Part shown: piece by piece, positions 56,077 to 64,000 of the stretch
Numbering within the stretch: position 1 is the first letter of the stretch
Layout of the letters: every line of letters starts with the position of its first letter
Origin: Symmachiella macrocystis
Lineage (GTDB): Bacteria; Planctomycetota; Planctomycetia; Planctomycetales; Planctomycetaceae
Assembly (NCBI RefSeq): GCF_007860075.1
Contig: NZ_SJPP01000001.1
Location: 2,273,980 to 2,337,979, forward strand
Direction of reading: 5' to 3'
Length of the DNA: 64,000 bases
The notes under the pieces: generated by a model
Seen by the model: the letters and a program-made list of their open reading frames with translations, nothing else
Databases searched by the model: none
What the model was told of the DNA's origin: nothing
Translations under genes and position numbers: made by a program

Positions 56077-57468
56077 ATGAAATTTCTCCGTTACCTCATC
56101 CTACGGATCGTTTTGCCGGTCATCATTTTGATAGGCGGCATCGTTGGATTTCAGGTTCTCAGCGCGCGTCCCGAGATGGTGATCGAAGACGAACAAGCCC
56201 AGATGGATCCTCTCGTCGAGTGGGTTCCCGTTGCGGCACACGCGTCGGGATTGGACATCGAAACTGATGGAGTTGTGGTGCCGCACCGAGAAATCTACCT
56301 CTCCGCCGAAGTGGCGGGACGCATCACGTTCAAGTCGGACGAGTGCAACTCGGGCAACTATGTGAAGGCGGGGACGCTGTTGTTGGAAATTGATCCCCGC
56401 GACTATGAATTAGAAGTTCGCCGGTTGAGCAAGGAGATCGCACAAGCGGAAGCGGATTTGCAGGAGAACGATGTCGAGATCAAAAACGCCGAGATGATGG
56501 TGGGATTGAGCCAGGAAGATTTGGTACTGCAAGGACAAGAAATGAAGCGGGTACAGGATCTCTCGAAGCGGGGCGTGATCACCGAATCGGACATCGACGT
56601 TGCTAAGCGTGACGAGTTGGCCGCCCGGAATAGCCTGCAGGTGCAAAAGAACTTGTTGACGTTGCAAAAATCCCGCCGCCAGCGATTGCAAAGCGCGCTG
56701 GAGTTGAAGGGCACGCAATTGGAGAAAGCCCAATTGGACCTGAGCCGAACTAAGATCACAGCCCCGCTGAGCGGTGTGATCATCGAGGATTTGGTGGAAA
56801 CCGATACGCACGTCACCAACGGCACCCAACTGGTTCGCATCAATGATTCGTCGACCGCTGAAGTGAAATGCGGCTTGAAAATGGACGAATTGTTTTGGAT
56901 CTGGAATCAAACGGGTGAACGGTATGTGAGCGATCAAGCCATGTCAGCGGCCGCCACCTTTGAAATTCCCGAAACGCCGGTGACAGTCACTTACCGGTTG
57001 ATGGACCGCAATTTTCATTGGCAGGGGGTTTTATCTCGGTACGAAGGAACGGGGCTCGACATTGCGACGCGCACGATCCCTTGCCGAGTTGTCGTTAAAA
57101 AACCTCGCGAGGTCCGCATCACCGACGATCAAGGGCGACCGATGGATTTTCACGGACCGCGAGCGATGGTCACCGGCATGTACACCACAGTCCGCGTTCA
57201 CGCCCAGCCTACTGCGCGGTTATTGAGTGTACCCGAAAGCGCGGTCCGGCCCGGCAACCGCATTTGGGTTGTCCGGAACGGGGTACTCTCCATCGAAACC
57301 ATTCAGCCTGCCGAGACACTCGATGGGGCTGTCATACTTCCGGCGGCATCGTCAAAAATCGAAGCGGGCGACCACGTCGTCACCTCGCCGCTCGCGGAGG
57401 TCCGCAACGGCATGAAAGTCCGCGAATCGTCCCAGCCAGTGGCCACAACAACCCCCGAAATGAACTAA
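56077..57468 (+). CDS. RND efflux periplasmic adaptor (HlyD/AcrA family)
   Basis: 463 residues. An N-terminal anchor (YLILRIVLPVIILIGGIVGF), a lipoyl half (VVVPHREIYLSAEVAGRITF, GTLLLEIDPRDYELEVRRLS), a long alpha-helical hairpin of roughly 120 residues (coiled coil), then VIIEDLVETDTHVTNGTQLV closing the barrel, and a membrane-proximal domain. This is a membrane fusion protein linking the pump to an outer-membrane channel; no TolC homologue is nearby. It sits 41 bp after the regulator and 207 bp before the pump, the spacer holding one hairpin repeat. Substrate is not indicated. Confidence 0.9.
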   Translation: MKFLRYLILRIVLPVIILIGGIVGFQVLSARPEMVIEDEQAQMDPLVEWVPVAAHASGLDIETDGVVVPHREIYLSAEVAGRITFKSDECNSGNYVKAGTLLLEIDPRDYELEVRRLSKEIAQAEADLQENDVEIKNAEMMVGLSQEDLVLQGQEMKRVQDLSKRGVITESDIDVAKRDELAARNSLQVQKNLLTLQKSRRQRLQSALELKGTQLEKAQLDLSRTKITAPLSGVIIEDLVETDTHVTNGTQLVRINDSSTAEVKCGLKMDELFWIWNQTGERYVSDQAMSAAATFEIPETPVTVTYRLMDRNFHWQGVLSRYEGTGLDIATRTIPCRVVVKKPREVRITDDQGRPMDFHGPRAMVTGMYTTVRVHAQPTARLLSVPESAVRPGNRIWVVRNGVLSIETIQPAETLDGAVILPAASSKIEAGDHVVTSPLAEVRNGMKVRESSQPVATTTPEMN

Positions 57469-57588
57469 CCACAAGAGACACAAACCGAGCGCCGCACATG
57501 TTTGTTACTACTTGCCGGTCGAAGTGAGATTTATGAAACGAACTGCCAAGCCACGGCGCAGCTGACCGAAGCGGAGCTTCGAGAGATT

Positions 57589-57616
57589 GGTTTTCCCAAC
57601 CTGAGTTTGGAAAACC
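57589..57616. repeat. Hairpin repeat GGTTTTCC / GGAAAACC
   Basis: Inverted arms GGTTTTCCCAA and TTTGGAAAACC around CCTGAG, in the 207-bp spacer between the RND adaptor and pump genes. No T-run follows, so read-through is likely. Related in shape to the hairpins at 16736 and 47594. Confidence 0.6.
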
Positions 57617-57675
57617 CGCAAAAACTTCCTACGGTCGACAGCCCCTAGCCTTTTAGCCTCTCTAACGACATCGCC

Positions 57676-60600
57676 ATGAAATCGATTATCCGTTGGGCCG
57701 TTTCTAATTCTCCCGCCATGAACACGCTGATGATTGGCGTGCTCCTGATGGGGAGCGCCAGTCTGTTCATGATGCGCCGCGAAGTCTTTCCAGAATTTGA
57801 GATGGAAGTCATCTTGATCACCGTGCCGTATCCCGGCGCGAGTCCCGATGAAGTGGAGGAGGGGATTTGCCAGAAGATCGAAGAGTCGGTGCACTCGATT
57901 ACGGGCATTAAAAAGAAGACAGCCGTCGCACGCGAGAGTTTTGGGTATTTGATTCTGGAATTGGAATCGAATATTCCCGATGTGCAAAAGACGTTGGCCG
58001 AAGTACGTTCGGAAATCGACCGGATTCCCAGTTTTCCCGAATTGGCCGAAGACCCGGAAATCAAACAGATCACGTTTCGGCAACCGGCGATTCGTGTGGG
58101 AATTTTGGGGACCGCCGACGACTCACCTGATGCGGCTTTAAAACTGCGTGAGGTGACCGAACAGGTCCGCCGCGACTTGTTGCAACTCCCCTCGGTGTCG
58201 CAAGCGAATATCATTGGCGGCAAGGATTATCAGATCGACATCGAAATCTCGGAAACGGCGCTACGCAAGCATGGCTTGTCGCTGGGGCAGGTTGCCGAAA
58301 TCGTGAGACGGCAAAACCTGGAATTGCCCGGCGGTAGCATCAAAACCGATTCTCAAGAGGTCTTGCTGCGTGGCAAGAACAAGCAGACCATCGGCGAGGA
58401 TATCGCGAAGATCCCGCTCGTTACGCAGTCGGGCGGAGTAGTGCTCACCATCGACGATCTGGGCAATGTGCAGGATGAATTCGCCGATATGACTGCCGAG
58501 ACAGTCATCAATGGACGGCCCGGTTTGCTGATTTCCGTCGACCGCACCGCTAGTGAAGATTTGCTGGCCATTGTCAATGAAGTCAAGGAATACACAGCCC
58601 GCCAAGAGGTCCCCGCCGGGTATGAATTGCAAACTTGGCGCGATCGATCGGTGGACGTGCGCGATCGTATGGACTTGTTGACCCGCAACGGTCTGCAAGG
58701 ATTAGCGCTGGTCTTTTTGGTGTTGGCCCTGTTTTTGGAATTGCGACTAGCGTTTTGGGTCGCGCTGGGCATTCCCATTGCCATCCTGGGGGCCAGCGCG
58801 GTGTTGTTATTTACCGGACATACGCTCAACATGCTGACGATGTTCGCATTTCTGTTGGCGTTGGGGATCGTGGTTGACGATGCCATCGTGATCGGTGAAA
58901 ATATCTATGCGCATCGCCAACTGGGCAAGCCGCTGCTGCAAGCGGCCATTGACGGAACAGCCGAGGTGGTCCCCGCGGTGGTCGCCTCGGTCGCCACCAC
59001 GATCATTGCCTTTTTGCCGCTGATGTATGTCTCAGGGGTGATGGGCAAATTCATTGCCGTGATGCCGGTTGCCGTAATTGCCATGTTGGTCATCTCGCTG
59101 GTGGAGAGCAGTTTTGTGCTGCCTTGCCACTTGGCGCACAAACGGGGCATGTTTTTGATGGTGGTCGAATGGCTGCTCTATCCGTTTCGTCCCTTGGCCA
59201 TCATTTTTGGCTGGATGAACCGGTACTGCATTCGGCTCTTGGATTGGATCATTAAGCGTGTGTATGTGCCGACTTTGCGCAAGTCGGTCAATAATCCGGC
59301 CATTGTCATCAGTGGGGCGATTGCGTTGATGATGATTTGCTTCGGCCTCATTGCCGGCGGGATCGCTCCTTGGAGCATTTTTCCCAAATTGGACAGCAAC
59401 ACCATCATCGCCAAGGTGGTCTATCCCGACGGAACGCCGAGTTCGATCACCGACGAAGCGACCCAACGGATGGAGGAGGCCATCGTAAAAATTAACCAGA
59501 AGTATGCCGACCAGGGTATGAATTTGGTCGACCTAACGCGGCGAACGGTGGGGAGTGTCAGTACAGATGGTCCAATCGGCGCGGGAGGGCAATCCACCGG
59601 CAGCAACGTAGGTGAAGTCACAATCGAACTCGTGCCGCCCGAACAGCGATCGATTGTCAGCTTGGATATTGTCAAAGAGTGGCGGGAAGGATGTGGAGAA
59701 TTTCCCGGCGCGCAAAGCGTGTCGTTCCGTAGCCCGAGCATGGGGCCTGAAGGCTTGCCGATCGAATTTCGACTGCTGGCGGATGAGTCCCACTTCGGCT
59801 CGCTGGAGGCTGCTGTCGAAGAATGTAAAACACAATTGCGCAAATATCCCGGTGTCGCCGACGTGGCTGACGACTCGACGCCGGGGAAATGGGAATTTCA
59901 GATTAAGGTCAAGGAGGATGCGCAAGCCATGGGCGTGACGGTTGGCGATTTGGCCGAAACCGTCCGCAATTCCTATTACGGGGCCGAAGTCATGAGGCTA
60001 CAGCGGGGGCGGCATGAAGTGAAACTCATGGTCCGTTATCCCACCGAGGAACGTCGATCGCTGACGAATTTCAACGACATTCGCGTCCGTACGGATGACG
60101 GCACCGAACGGCCATTGACGGAATTGGCCGACATCACCGTCGCCCGCAGCTATGGCGAAATCAACCGCATCGATCAAATGCGGTCCATCACCGTCACAGC
60201 TGACATGGATGAGCAATTGGGAAATACGTCACAAACGATGGCGGCGCTGCGTAGCGACTATATGCCGGAACTGTTGGCCAAATATCCCGGTGTTTATGCC
60301 CGCTATGAAGGGGAAGCCGAGCAAACGCAAGATTCGGTCACCAGCATGATGCAAGGCTTTGTCGTCGCCGTGCTGGGCATGTTTGTTTTGTTAACCGTCC
60401 AGTTCCGTTCCTATCTGCAGCCGTTGTTGATTCTGGCGATCATCCCCTTCGGTATGATTGGTGCCGTGATCGGACATGCGTTCATGGGTTTACCGATCTC
60501 GCTGTTTAGCCTGTTTGGTCTTGTGGCGTTGACGGGTGTGGTGGTGAACGACTCCATCGTTTTGGTCGATTTTATTAATAGCCGCTTGGGGGATGGGTTG

Positions 60601-60993
60601 CCGCTGAAGGCGGCGCTTTTGGAAGCCGGGGAACGACGTTTTCGTCCTGTGTTGTTGACATCAGTTACCACGGTGGCCGGACTGGCGCCGATGTTGGCTG
60701 AAACGTCGTTCCAGGCACAGATCTTAATTCCCATGGCGGTCAGTCTATGCTTTGGTTTGATGTTGGCCACCGTGTTGGTTTTGTACCTCGTGCCGGTGTT
60801 TTATCTGGTGTATTACAAGACCACCATGTGGTTCGAATCGATCATGCAGCACGATGACGGACTCGACGATGCACCCGCGCCGGAACCGGAGTCCCCGCTC
60901 CGCAAACCGAACTTCGTGAATGGAAACCAAGAGAGCTGGCCAGCGGGGGACGAGAAACCCCAAGTCCCCGATGAACCGGCCGTTGTCAAATAG
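57676..60993 (+). CDS. RND-family efflux permease (AcrB-like)
   Basis: 1105 residues, the trimeric inner-membrane proton/substrate antiporter. Twelve hydrophobic helices in two halves: first-half signatures MNTLMIGVLLMGSASLFMMR, FPEFEMEVILITVPYPGASP, LGIPIAILGASAVLLFTG and the proton-relay GIVVDDAIVIGENIYAH (DD in helix 4); second half LLILAIIPFGMIGAVIGHAF and VVVNDSIVLVDFINSRLGD. The porter loops lie between. Encoded after its adaptor and TetR regulator. Multidrug or hydrophobic compound export is expected, substrate unknown. A soluble acidic tail (HDDGLDDAPAPEPESPLRK) of about 55 residues is longer than in AcrB. Confidence 0.95.
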   Translation: MKSIIRWAVSNSPAMNTLMIGVLLMGSASLFMMRREVFPEFEMEVILITVPYPGASPDEVEEGICQKIEESVHSITGIKKKTAVARESFGYLILELESNIPDVQKTLAEVRSEIDRIPSFPELAEDPEIKQITFRQPAIRVGILGTADDSPDAALKLREVTEQVRRDLLQLPSVSQANIIGGKDYQIDIEISETALRKHGLSLGQVAEIVRRQNLELPGGSIKTDSQEVLLRGKNKQTIGEDIAKIPLVTQSGGVVLTIDDLGNVQDEFADMTAETVINGRPGLLISVDRTASEDLLAIVNEVKEYTARQEVPAGYELQTWRDRSVDVRDRMDLLTRNGLQGLALVFLVLALFLELRLAFWVALGIPIAILGASAVLLFTGHTLNMLTMFAFLLALGIVVDDAIVIGENIYAHRQLGKPLLQAAIDGTAEVVPAVVASVATTIIAFLPLMYVSGVMGKFIAVMPVAVIAMLVISLVESSFVLPCHLAHKRGMFLMVVEWLLYPFRPLAIIFGWMNRYCIRLLDWIIKRVYVPTLRKSVNNPAIVISGAIALMMICFGLIAGGIAPWSIFPKLDSNTIIAKVVYPDGTPSSITDEATQRMEEAIVKINQKYADQGMNLVDLTRRTVGSVSTDGPIGAGGQSTGSNVGEVTIELVPPEQRSIVSLDIVKEWREGCGEFPGAQSVSFRSPSMGPEGLPIEFRLLADESHFGSLEAAVEECKTQLRKYPGVADVADDSTPGKWEFQIKVKEDAQAMGVTVGDLAETVRNSYYGAEVMRLQRGRHEVKLMVRYPTEERRSLTNFNDIRVRTDDGTERPLTELADITVARSYGEINRIDQMRSITVTADMDEQLGNTSQTMAALRSDYMPELLAKYPGVYARYEGEAEQTQDSVTSMMQGFVVAVLGMFVLLTVQFRSYLQPLLILAIIPFGMIGAVIGHAFMGLPISLFSLFGLVALTGVVVNDSIVLVDFINSRLGDGLPLKAALLEAGERRFRPVLLTSVTTVAGLAPMLAETSFQAQILIPMAVSLCFGLMLATVLVLYLVPVFYLVYYKTTMWFESIMQHDDGLDDAPAPEPESPLRKPNFVNGNQESWPAGDEKPQVPDEPAVVK

Positions 60994-61121
60994 ACGGCCC
61001 CGCATGACTTTAGCTGAGCAATGCCAGCGGCCGTTCGCCTGGGTTTCGGCGACCCGCGACGGGCGGTATATTGGAAGGATCGATCGTCTTATAGATCCTC
61101 CCCTGCGAAAAGGTGCACTCC

Positions 61122-64000
61122 ATGCTGCGCAATTTCCTGATACCCGCCCTCCTGATTCTTTGTGTGTCGCCGTTGTCCGCTGCTGATTGGACACAGTTTC
61201 GCGGCAATGCCGCACGCGACGGTTACACGACCGACAGCCTGCCGGCGGAACTCGCGTTGGCTTGGGTGCATCACCCGGCACATCCTCCGCAAACGGCTTG
61301 GCCGCGCGATGACCGCATGCTGTTCGACCGCGCGTTTCACGTCGTGGCCGCGGGGGACACCGTTTTTTACGGCAGTTCCGCCGACGGCCAAATTCACGCG
61401 CTCGACGCCGCCACGGGGCAAGAAAAATGGACGTTTTATACCGACGGCCCTGTGCGGTTCGCACCGGTGGTCTGGCGGGATCAAGTTTATGCCGTGAGCG
61501 ACGACGGATACTTGTACTGCCTGTCCGCCGCAGACGGGTCGTTGATCCGTAAATGGCGCGGTGGTCCTGAGGATGACATGGTGTTAGGCAACGGCACGTT
61601 GACGTCGCGTTGGCCGGCGCGGGGGGGACCGGTCATTCTGGAGGACACGCTGTATTACGCGGCCGGGATTTGGCAGTCGGAAAAAGTCTTCCTGCACGCA
61701 CTGGATTTAGCGACCGGTGAAAGTGTCTGGACCAACGGCGAATCGGGCCAGATCGAGATGCCGCAACCGCACGGCGGTGCCAATGCCAACAGCGGCATCT
61801 CCGCACAAGGTTATGTGGTTGCTGCAGGTGATCAATTATTTGTCCCCACGGGCCGCGCGGTTCCGGCGGCGTTTCAACGGACCGACGGTGCCTTTCAATA
61901 TTATCATCTGCAAAAAAACGGACACACCGGCGGCACCTCGACGATGGCCGCTGGACCGTTTTTCTATAACGGCGGACTGGCGTTTGTGGCGAGCGATGGT
62001 GTTGCCTCCGACAAGCTAGGCGCCGGTACCGTGGCTGCGTTCCCCGAAGGGCTGCTCCATGCCGATGGCCACACGCTGCGGGCGCTCAAGCCGGTAGAAA
62101 CCACCGAACCGGATCGTCGCGGTAAACCGCAAACGAAAATGACGCACAAAGAATTGTGGAAGGCGGAGAAGATTCCCGGCGGGACGTCATTGATCGTTGC
62201 CGGTGAGACCATTGTTTCCGGTGCCAGTGACAGCGTCGCCACCTTTGGACTCACGGACCGAGAACAACAATGGACGGCGCAGGTCGACGGCAAGCCGTAC
62301 GGATTGGCAGTCGCCGAGGGGCGTTTGTACGTCAGCACCGATCAAGGCACGATCTATAGTTTCGCCGCAGCCAGTCCCGATGAAACAAAAACGGTAAAGA
62401 TCGAACCACAAGAAACTGCCGCCGATGAATTGGTTGCCAAAGCAGCAGAAGAGATTATCAAAACGACCGGCGTATCGGCCGGGTATTGCGTTGATTTTGG
62501 TTGCGGCGATGGACGGTTGGCGTTGGAATTGGCCAAGCAAACCGACTTAACCATCTTTGCGGTCGATTCCGATCCCGCGAACGTCGCCGCTGCCCGTCAG
62601 CTCATCAATGACGCCGGACTGTACGGCACACGGGTCACCGTACATCAACGCGATCTCGCGGCGACGACCTATCCCAAGTATTTCGCGAACCTGATCGTCT
62701 CAGGGCGTTCCGTGGCTGGCGAGGAGATCGCCGAGGGCCAAGAAGAAATCGCTCGGTTGCAGCGGCCCTATGGCGGTATGATTTGTCTGGGTACTCCGGG
62801 AGAAATGTCCGTGAAAACACGCGGCGCACTCGCCGATGCGGGGCAGTGGACGCATCAGTATTCGAACCCGGCCAACACCTGTAGCAGTGTTGATACGATC
62901 AAAGGTCCGCTCAGCATCCTGTGGTTCCGCGACGTCGCGCTGGAGATGCCGCAGCGTCACGGTCGGGGACATGCACCGCTGTTCCATCAGGGGCGGCTGT
63001 TTGTCGAAGGAATGGATGCGCTCCGCGCGGTCGATGCCTACAACGGACGCACGCTGTGGGAGTATGCATTGCCTGGCGTGCAGCGAGCCCACGACGCCGA
63101 CCACCTGATGGGCACCGCCGGCACGGGGAGTAATTTCTGTGCTGCTGGAGACAGTGTGTTCGTCCGCTGGGACGATACTTGTGTGCGACTCGACGCAGCG
63201 ACCGGGAAAGTGCTGACGCGTTACGAAGCCCCGCAATCGCCCGAGGGCAAAAAAGGGAAGTGGGGCTACATTGCCTGCGAGGATGGCATTCTGTTCGGGT
63301 CGGTGGTCAATGAGGACCACATTGTGCGACATTCCTGGAAGCCGGCCGACATGAGCGAACTCTTCACCGAGTCAAAAACGCTGTTCGCCTTCGACGTCGA
63401 GAGTGGTGAAAAGCTGTGGCAATACGATGCGCAGGAATCGATTCGCAACAACGCGATTGCTATCGGCGACGGTCAGGTCTTTTTGATCGACCGCGCCTTA
63501 GCTCCCGGCGACCGGTTGGATCAAGCGGAGAAACGCCGCGGCAAGAAGGATTTGAAATCGGACGAGCACCCGACCGGTGAATTGGTGATTTTGAATGCTC
63601 GCAGCGGCAAAATCAAAATGAAAAACGACAAGGACATTTTCGGAACGGTCCTAGTTTTCAGCGAAGCAAACGACATGCTGCTCATGAGCTACCAACCGAC
63701 GCGATTTCGTCTGCCGTCGGAGGTAGGAGGCCGCATCGCAGTGTTTCGTGCCTCGGAAGGGTATCGCGTGTGGGACAAACCGATGAAGTATGTCACCCGC
63801 CCGCTCATCACTGACCGCACCATCTATACCCAAGGCGGCGCCTGGGACCTGCTGACGGGGGAAACGCAGCCCTTTGAATTCAAACGTTCCTACGGTTGCG
63901 GACAATTGGCCGCTGGGAAAAACATGTTATTGTTCCGCTCGGCGACGTTGGGGTATTTGGATTTGTCACGGCCCGAAGGACGCGAGGACTTTGGCGGGAT
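61122..64000 (+). CDS. Secreted PQQ-propeller protein with inserted methyltransferase-like domain (partial)
   Basis: Open to the right edge: 959 codons and the end missing. Start ATG 61122 with AAGG 8 nt upstream; signal peptide MLRNFLIPALLILCVSPLSA. The first propeller part reads DWTQFRGNAARDGYT, HALDAATGQEKWTFY, YCLSAADGSLIRKWR. Near residue 428 a class I SAM-methyltransferase motif begins: GYCVDFGCGDGRLALELA then TIFAVDSDPANVAAARQ (motif I and the acidic loop) and VHQRDLAATTYPKYFANLIV. Afterwards propeller blades resume (AVDAYNGRTLWEYALPG, RLDAATGKVLTRYEAPQ). It may be periplasmic, where SAM is not expected, so the methyltransferase may be a binding remnant. 128 bp separate it from the RND gene. 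Confidence 0.85.
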   Translation, partial: MLRNFLIPALLILCVSPLSAADWTQFRGNAARDGYTTDSLPAELALAWVHHPAHPPQTAWPRDDRMLFDRAFHVVAAGDTVFYGSSADGQIHALDAATGQEKWTFYTDGPVRFAPVVWRDQVYAVSDDGYLYCLSAADGSLIRKWRGGPEDDMVLGNGTLTSRWPARGGPVILEDTLYYAAGIWQSEKVFLHALDLATGESVWTNGESGQIEMPQPHGGANANSGISAQGYVVAAGDQLFVPTGRAVPAAFQRTDGAFQYYHLQKNGHTGGTSTMAAGPFFYNGGLAFVASDGVASDKLGAGTVAAFPEGLLHADGHTLRALKPVETTEPDRRGKPQTKMTHKELWKAEKIPGGTSLIVAGETIVSGASDSVATFGLTDREQQWTAQVDGKPYGLAVAEGRLYVSTDQGTIYSFAAASPDETKTVKIEPQETAADELVAKAAEEIIKTTGVSAGYCVDFGCGDGRLALELAKQTDLTIFAVDSDPANVAAARQLINDAGLYGTRVTVHQRDLAATTYPKYFANLIVSGRSVAGEEIAEGQEEIARLQRPYGGMICLGTPGEMSVKTRGALADAGQWTHQYSNPANTCSSVDTIKGPLSILWFRDVALEMPQRHGRGHAPLFHQGRLFVEGMDALRAVDAYNGRTLWEYALPGVQRAHDADHLMGTAGTGSNFCAAGDSVFVRWDDTCVRLDAATGKVLTRYEAPQSPEGKKGKWGYIACEDGILFGSVVNEDHIVRHSWKPADMSELFTESKTLFAFDVESGEKLWQYDAQESIRNNAIAIGDGQVFLIDRALAPGDRLDQAEKRRGKKDLKSDEHPTGELVILNARSGKIKMKNDKDIFGTVLVFSEANDMLLMSYQPTRFRLPSEVGGRIAVFRASEGYRVWDKPMKYVTRPLITDRTIYTQGGAWDLLTGETQPFEFKRSYGCGQLAAGKNMLLFRSATLGYLDLSRPEGREDFGG

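Overview
The window looks like a chromosomal segment of a planctomycete (phylum Planctomycetota, probably order Planctomycetales; inferred from gene content, not from a marker search). The signs are a PSD1-type cytochrome-c/DUF1549/DUF1553 giant protein next to a DUF1501 Tat protein, a HYExAFE-family protein, DUF4159 and PQQ-type propeller proteins, a Ser/Thr kinase with a membrane tail, and a compact DnaA. No rRNA, tRNA, CRISPR array, prophage or transposase gene was found. Coding density is high and codon use looks uniform by eye. Layout. (1) 1-8.6 kb: the start of a likely TadA, a YfcE-like phosphodiesterase, a membrane-tailed Ser/Thr kinase, a secreted unknown, a class V aminotransferase, then three genes for 2-hydroxy-acid chemistry (LarA-like racemase, D-tartrate dehydratase TarD, 3-hydroxyisobutyrate-dehydrogenase-like reductase). 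(2) 8.9-15.6 kb: the replication-origin neighbourhood, read leftward as cysteine desulfurase, dnaA, a 0.38-kb AT-rich gap (oriC candidate), dnaN, a DciA-like DUF721 gene and gyrB; recF is absent. (3) 15.9-20.6 kb: a rightward RDD / SpoIIM / polytopic protein / DUF4129 / DUF4350 membrane operon with overlapping reading frames. (4) 20.9-22.7 kb: rpsB-tsf. (5) 23-31.5 kb: a kinase-like unknown, a glycosyltransferase, a secreted thioredoxin and RodA, separated by several families of dispersed inverted repeats; one pair encloses a GxxExxY nuclease-like gene. (6) 29.8-41.5 kb: the DUF1501/PSD1 pair, dprA, an adenylate-kinase-like gene, mutS and prs. (7) 41.8-44.7 kb: a three-gene HPr-rel-A cluster behind a near-consensus promoter: a small Tat-exported protein, a PqqD-like chaperone, and an HprK-related kinase fused to a nucleotidyltransferase. 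(8) 44.7-55 kb: a membrane PQQ-propeller protein, small unknowns, a SpoIIAA-like protein, a sugar-phosphate isomerase, a DHDPS-family lyase whose tail resembles a bacterial-microcompartment encapsulation peptide, HYExAFE and DUF4159 proteins. (9) 55.2-61 kb: a TetR/CecR-type regulator with its own promoter and palindromic operator, followed by an RND efflux adaptor and pump. (10) 61.1 kb to the end: a secreted PQQ propeller with a methyltransferase-like domain inserted in it, running off the window. The best candidate for an undescribed system is the HPr-rel-A cluster (41970-44673). Kinase, nucleotidyltransferase and PqqD-type peptide binder resemble lasso-peptide tailoring enzymes, but no lasso cyclase or protease is present, and the small Tat-signal protein in front is a plausible substrate. 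Second are the three families of internally periodic terminal repeats bounding 0.15-0.5 kb intergenic units, one of which carries the GxxExxY gene.
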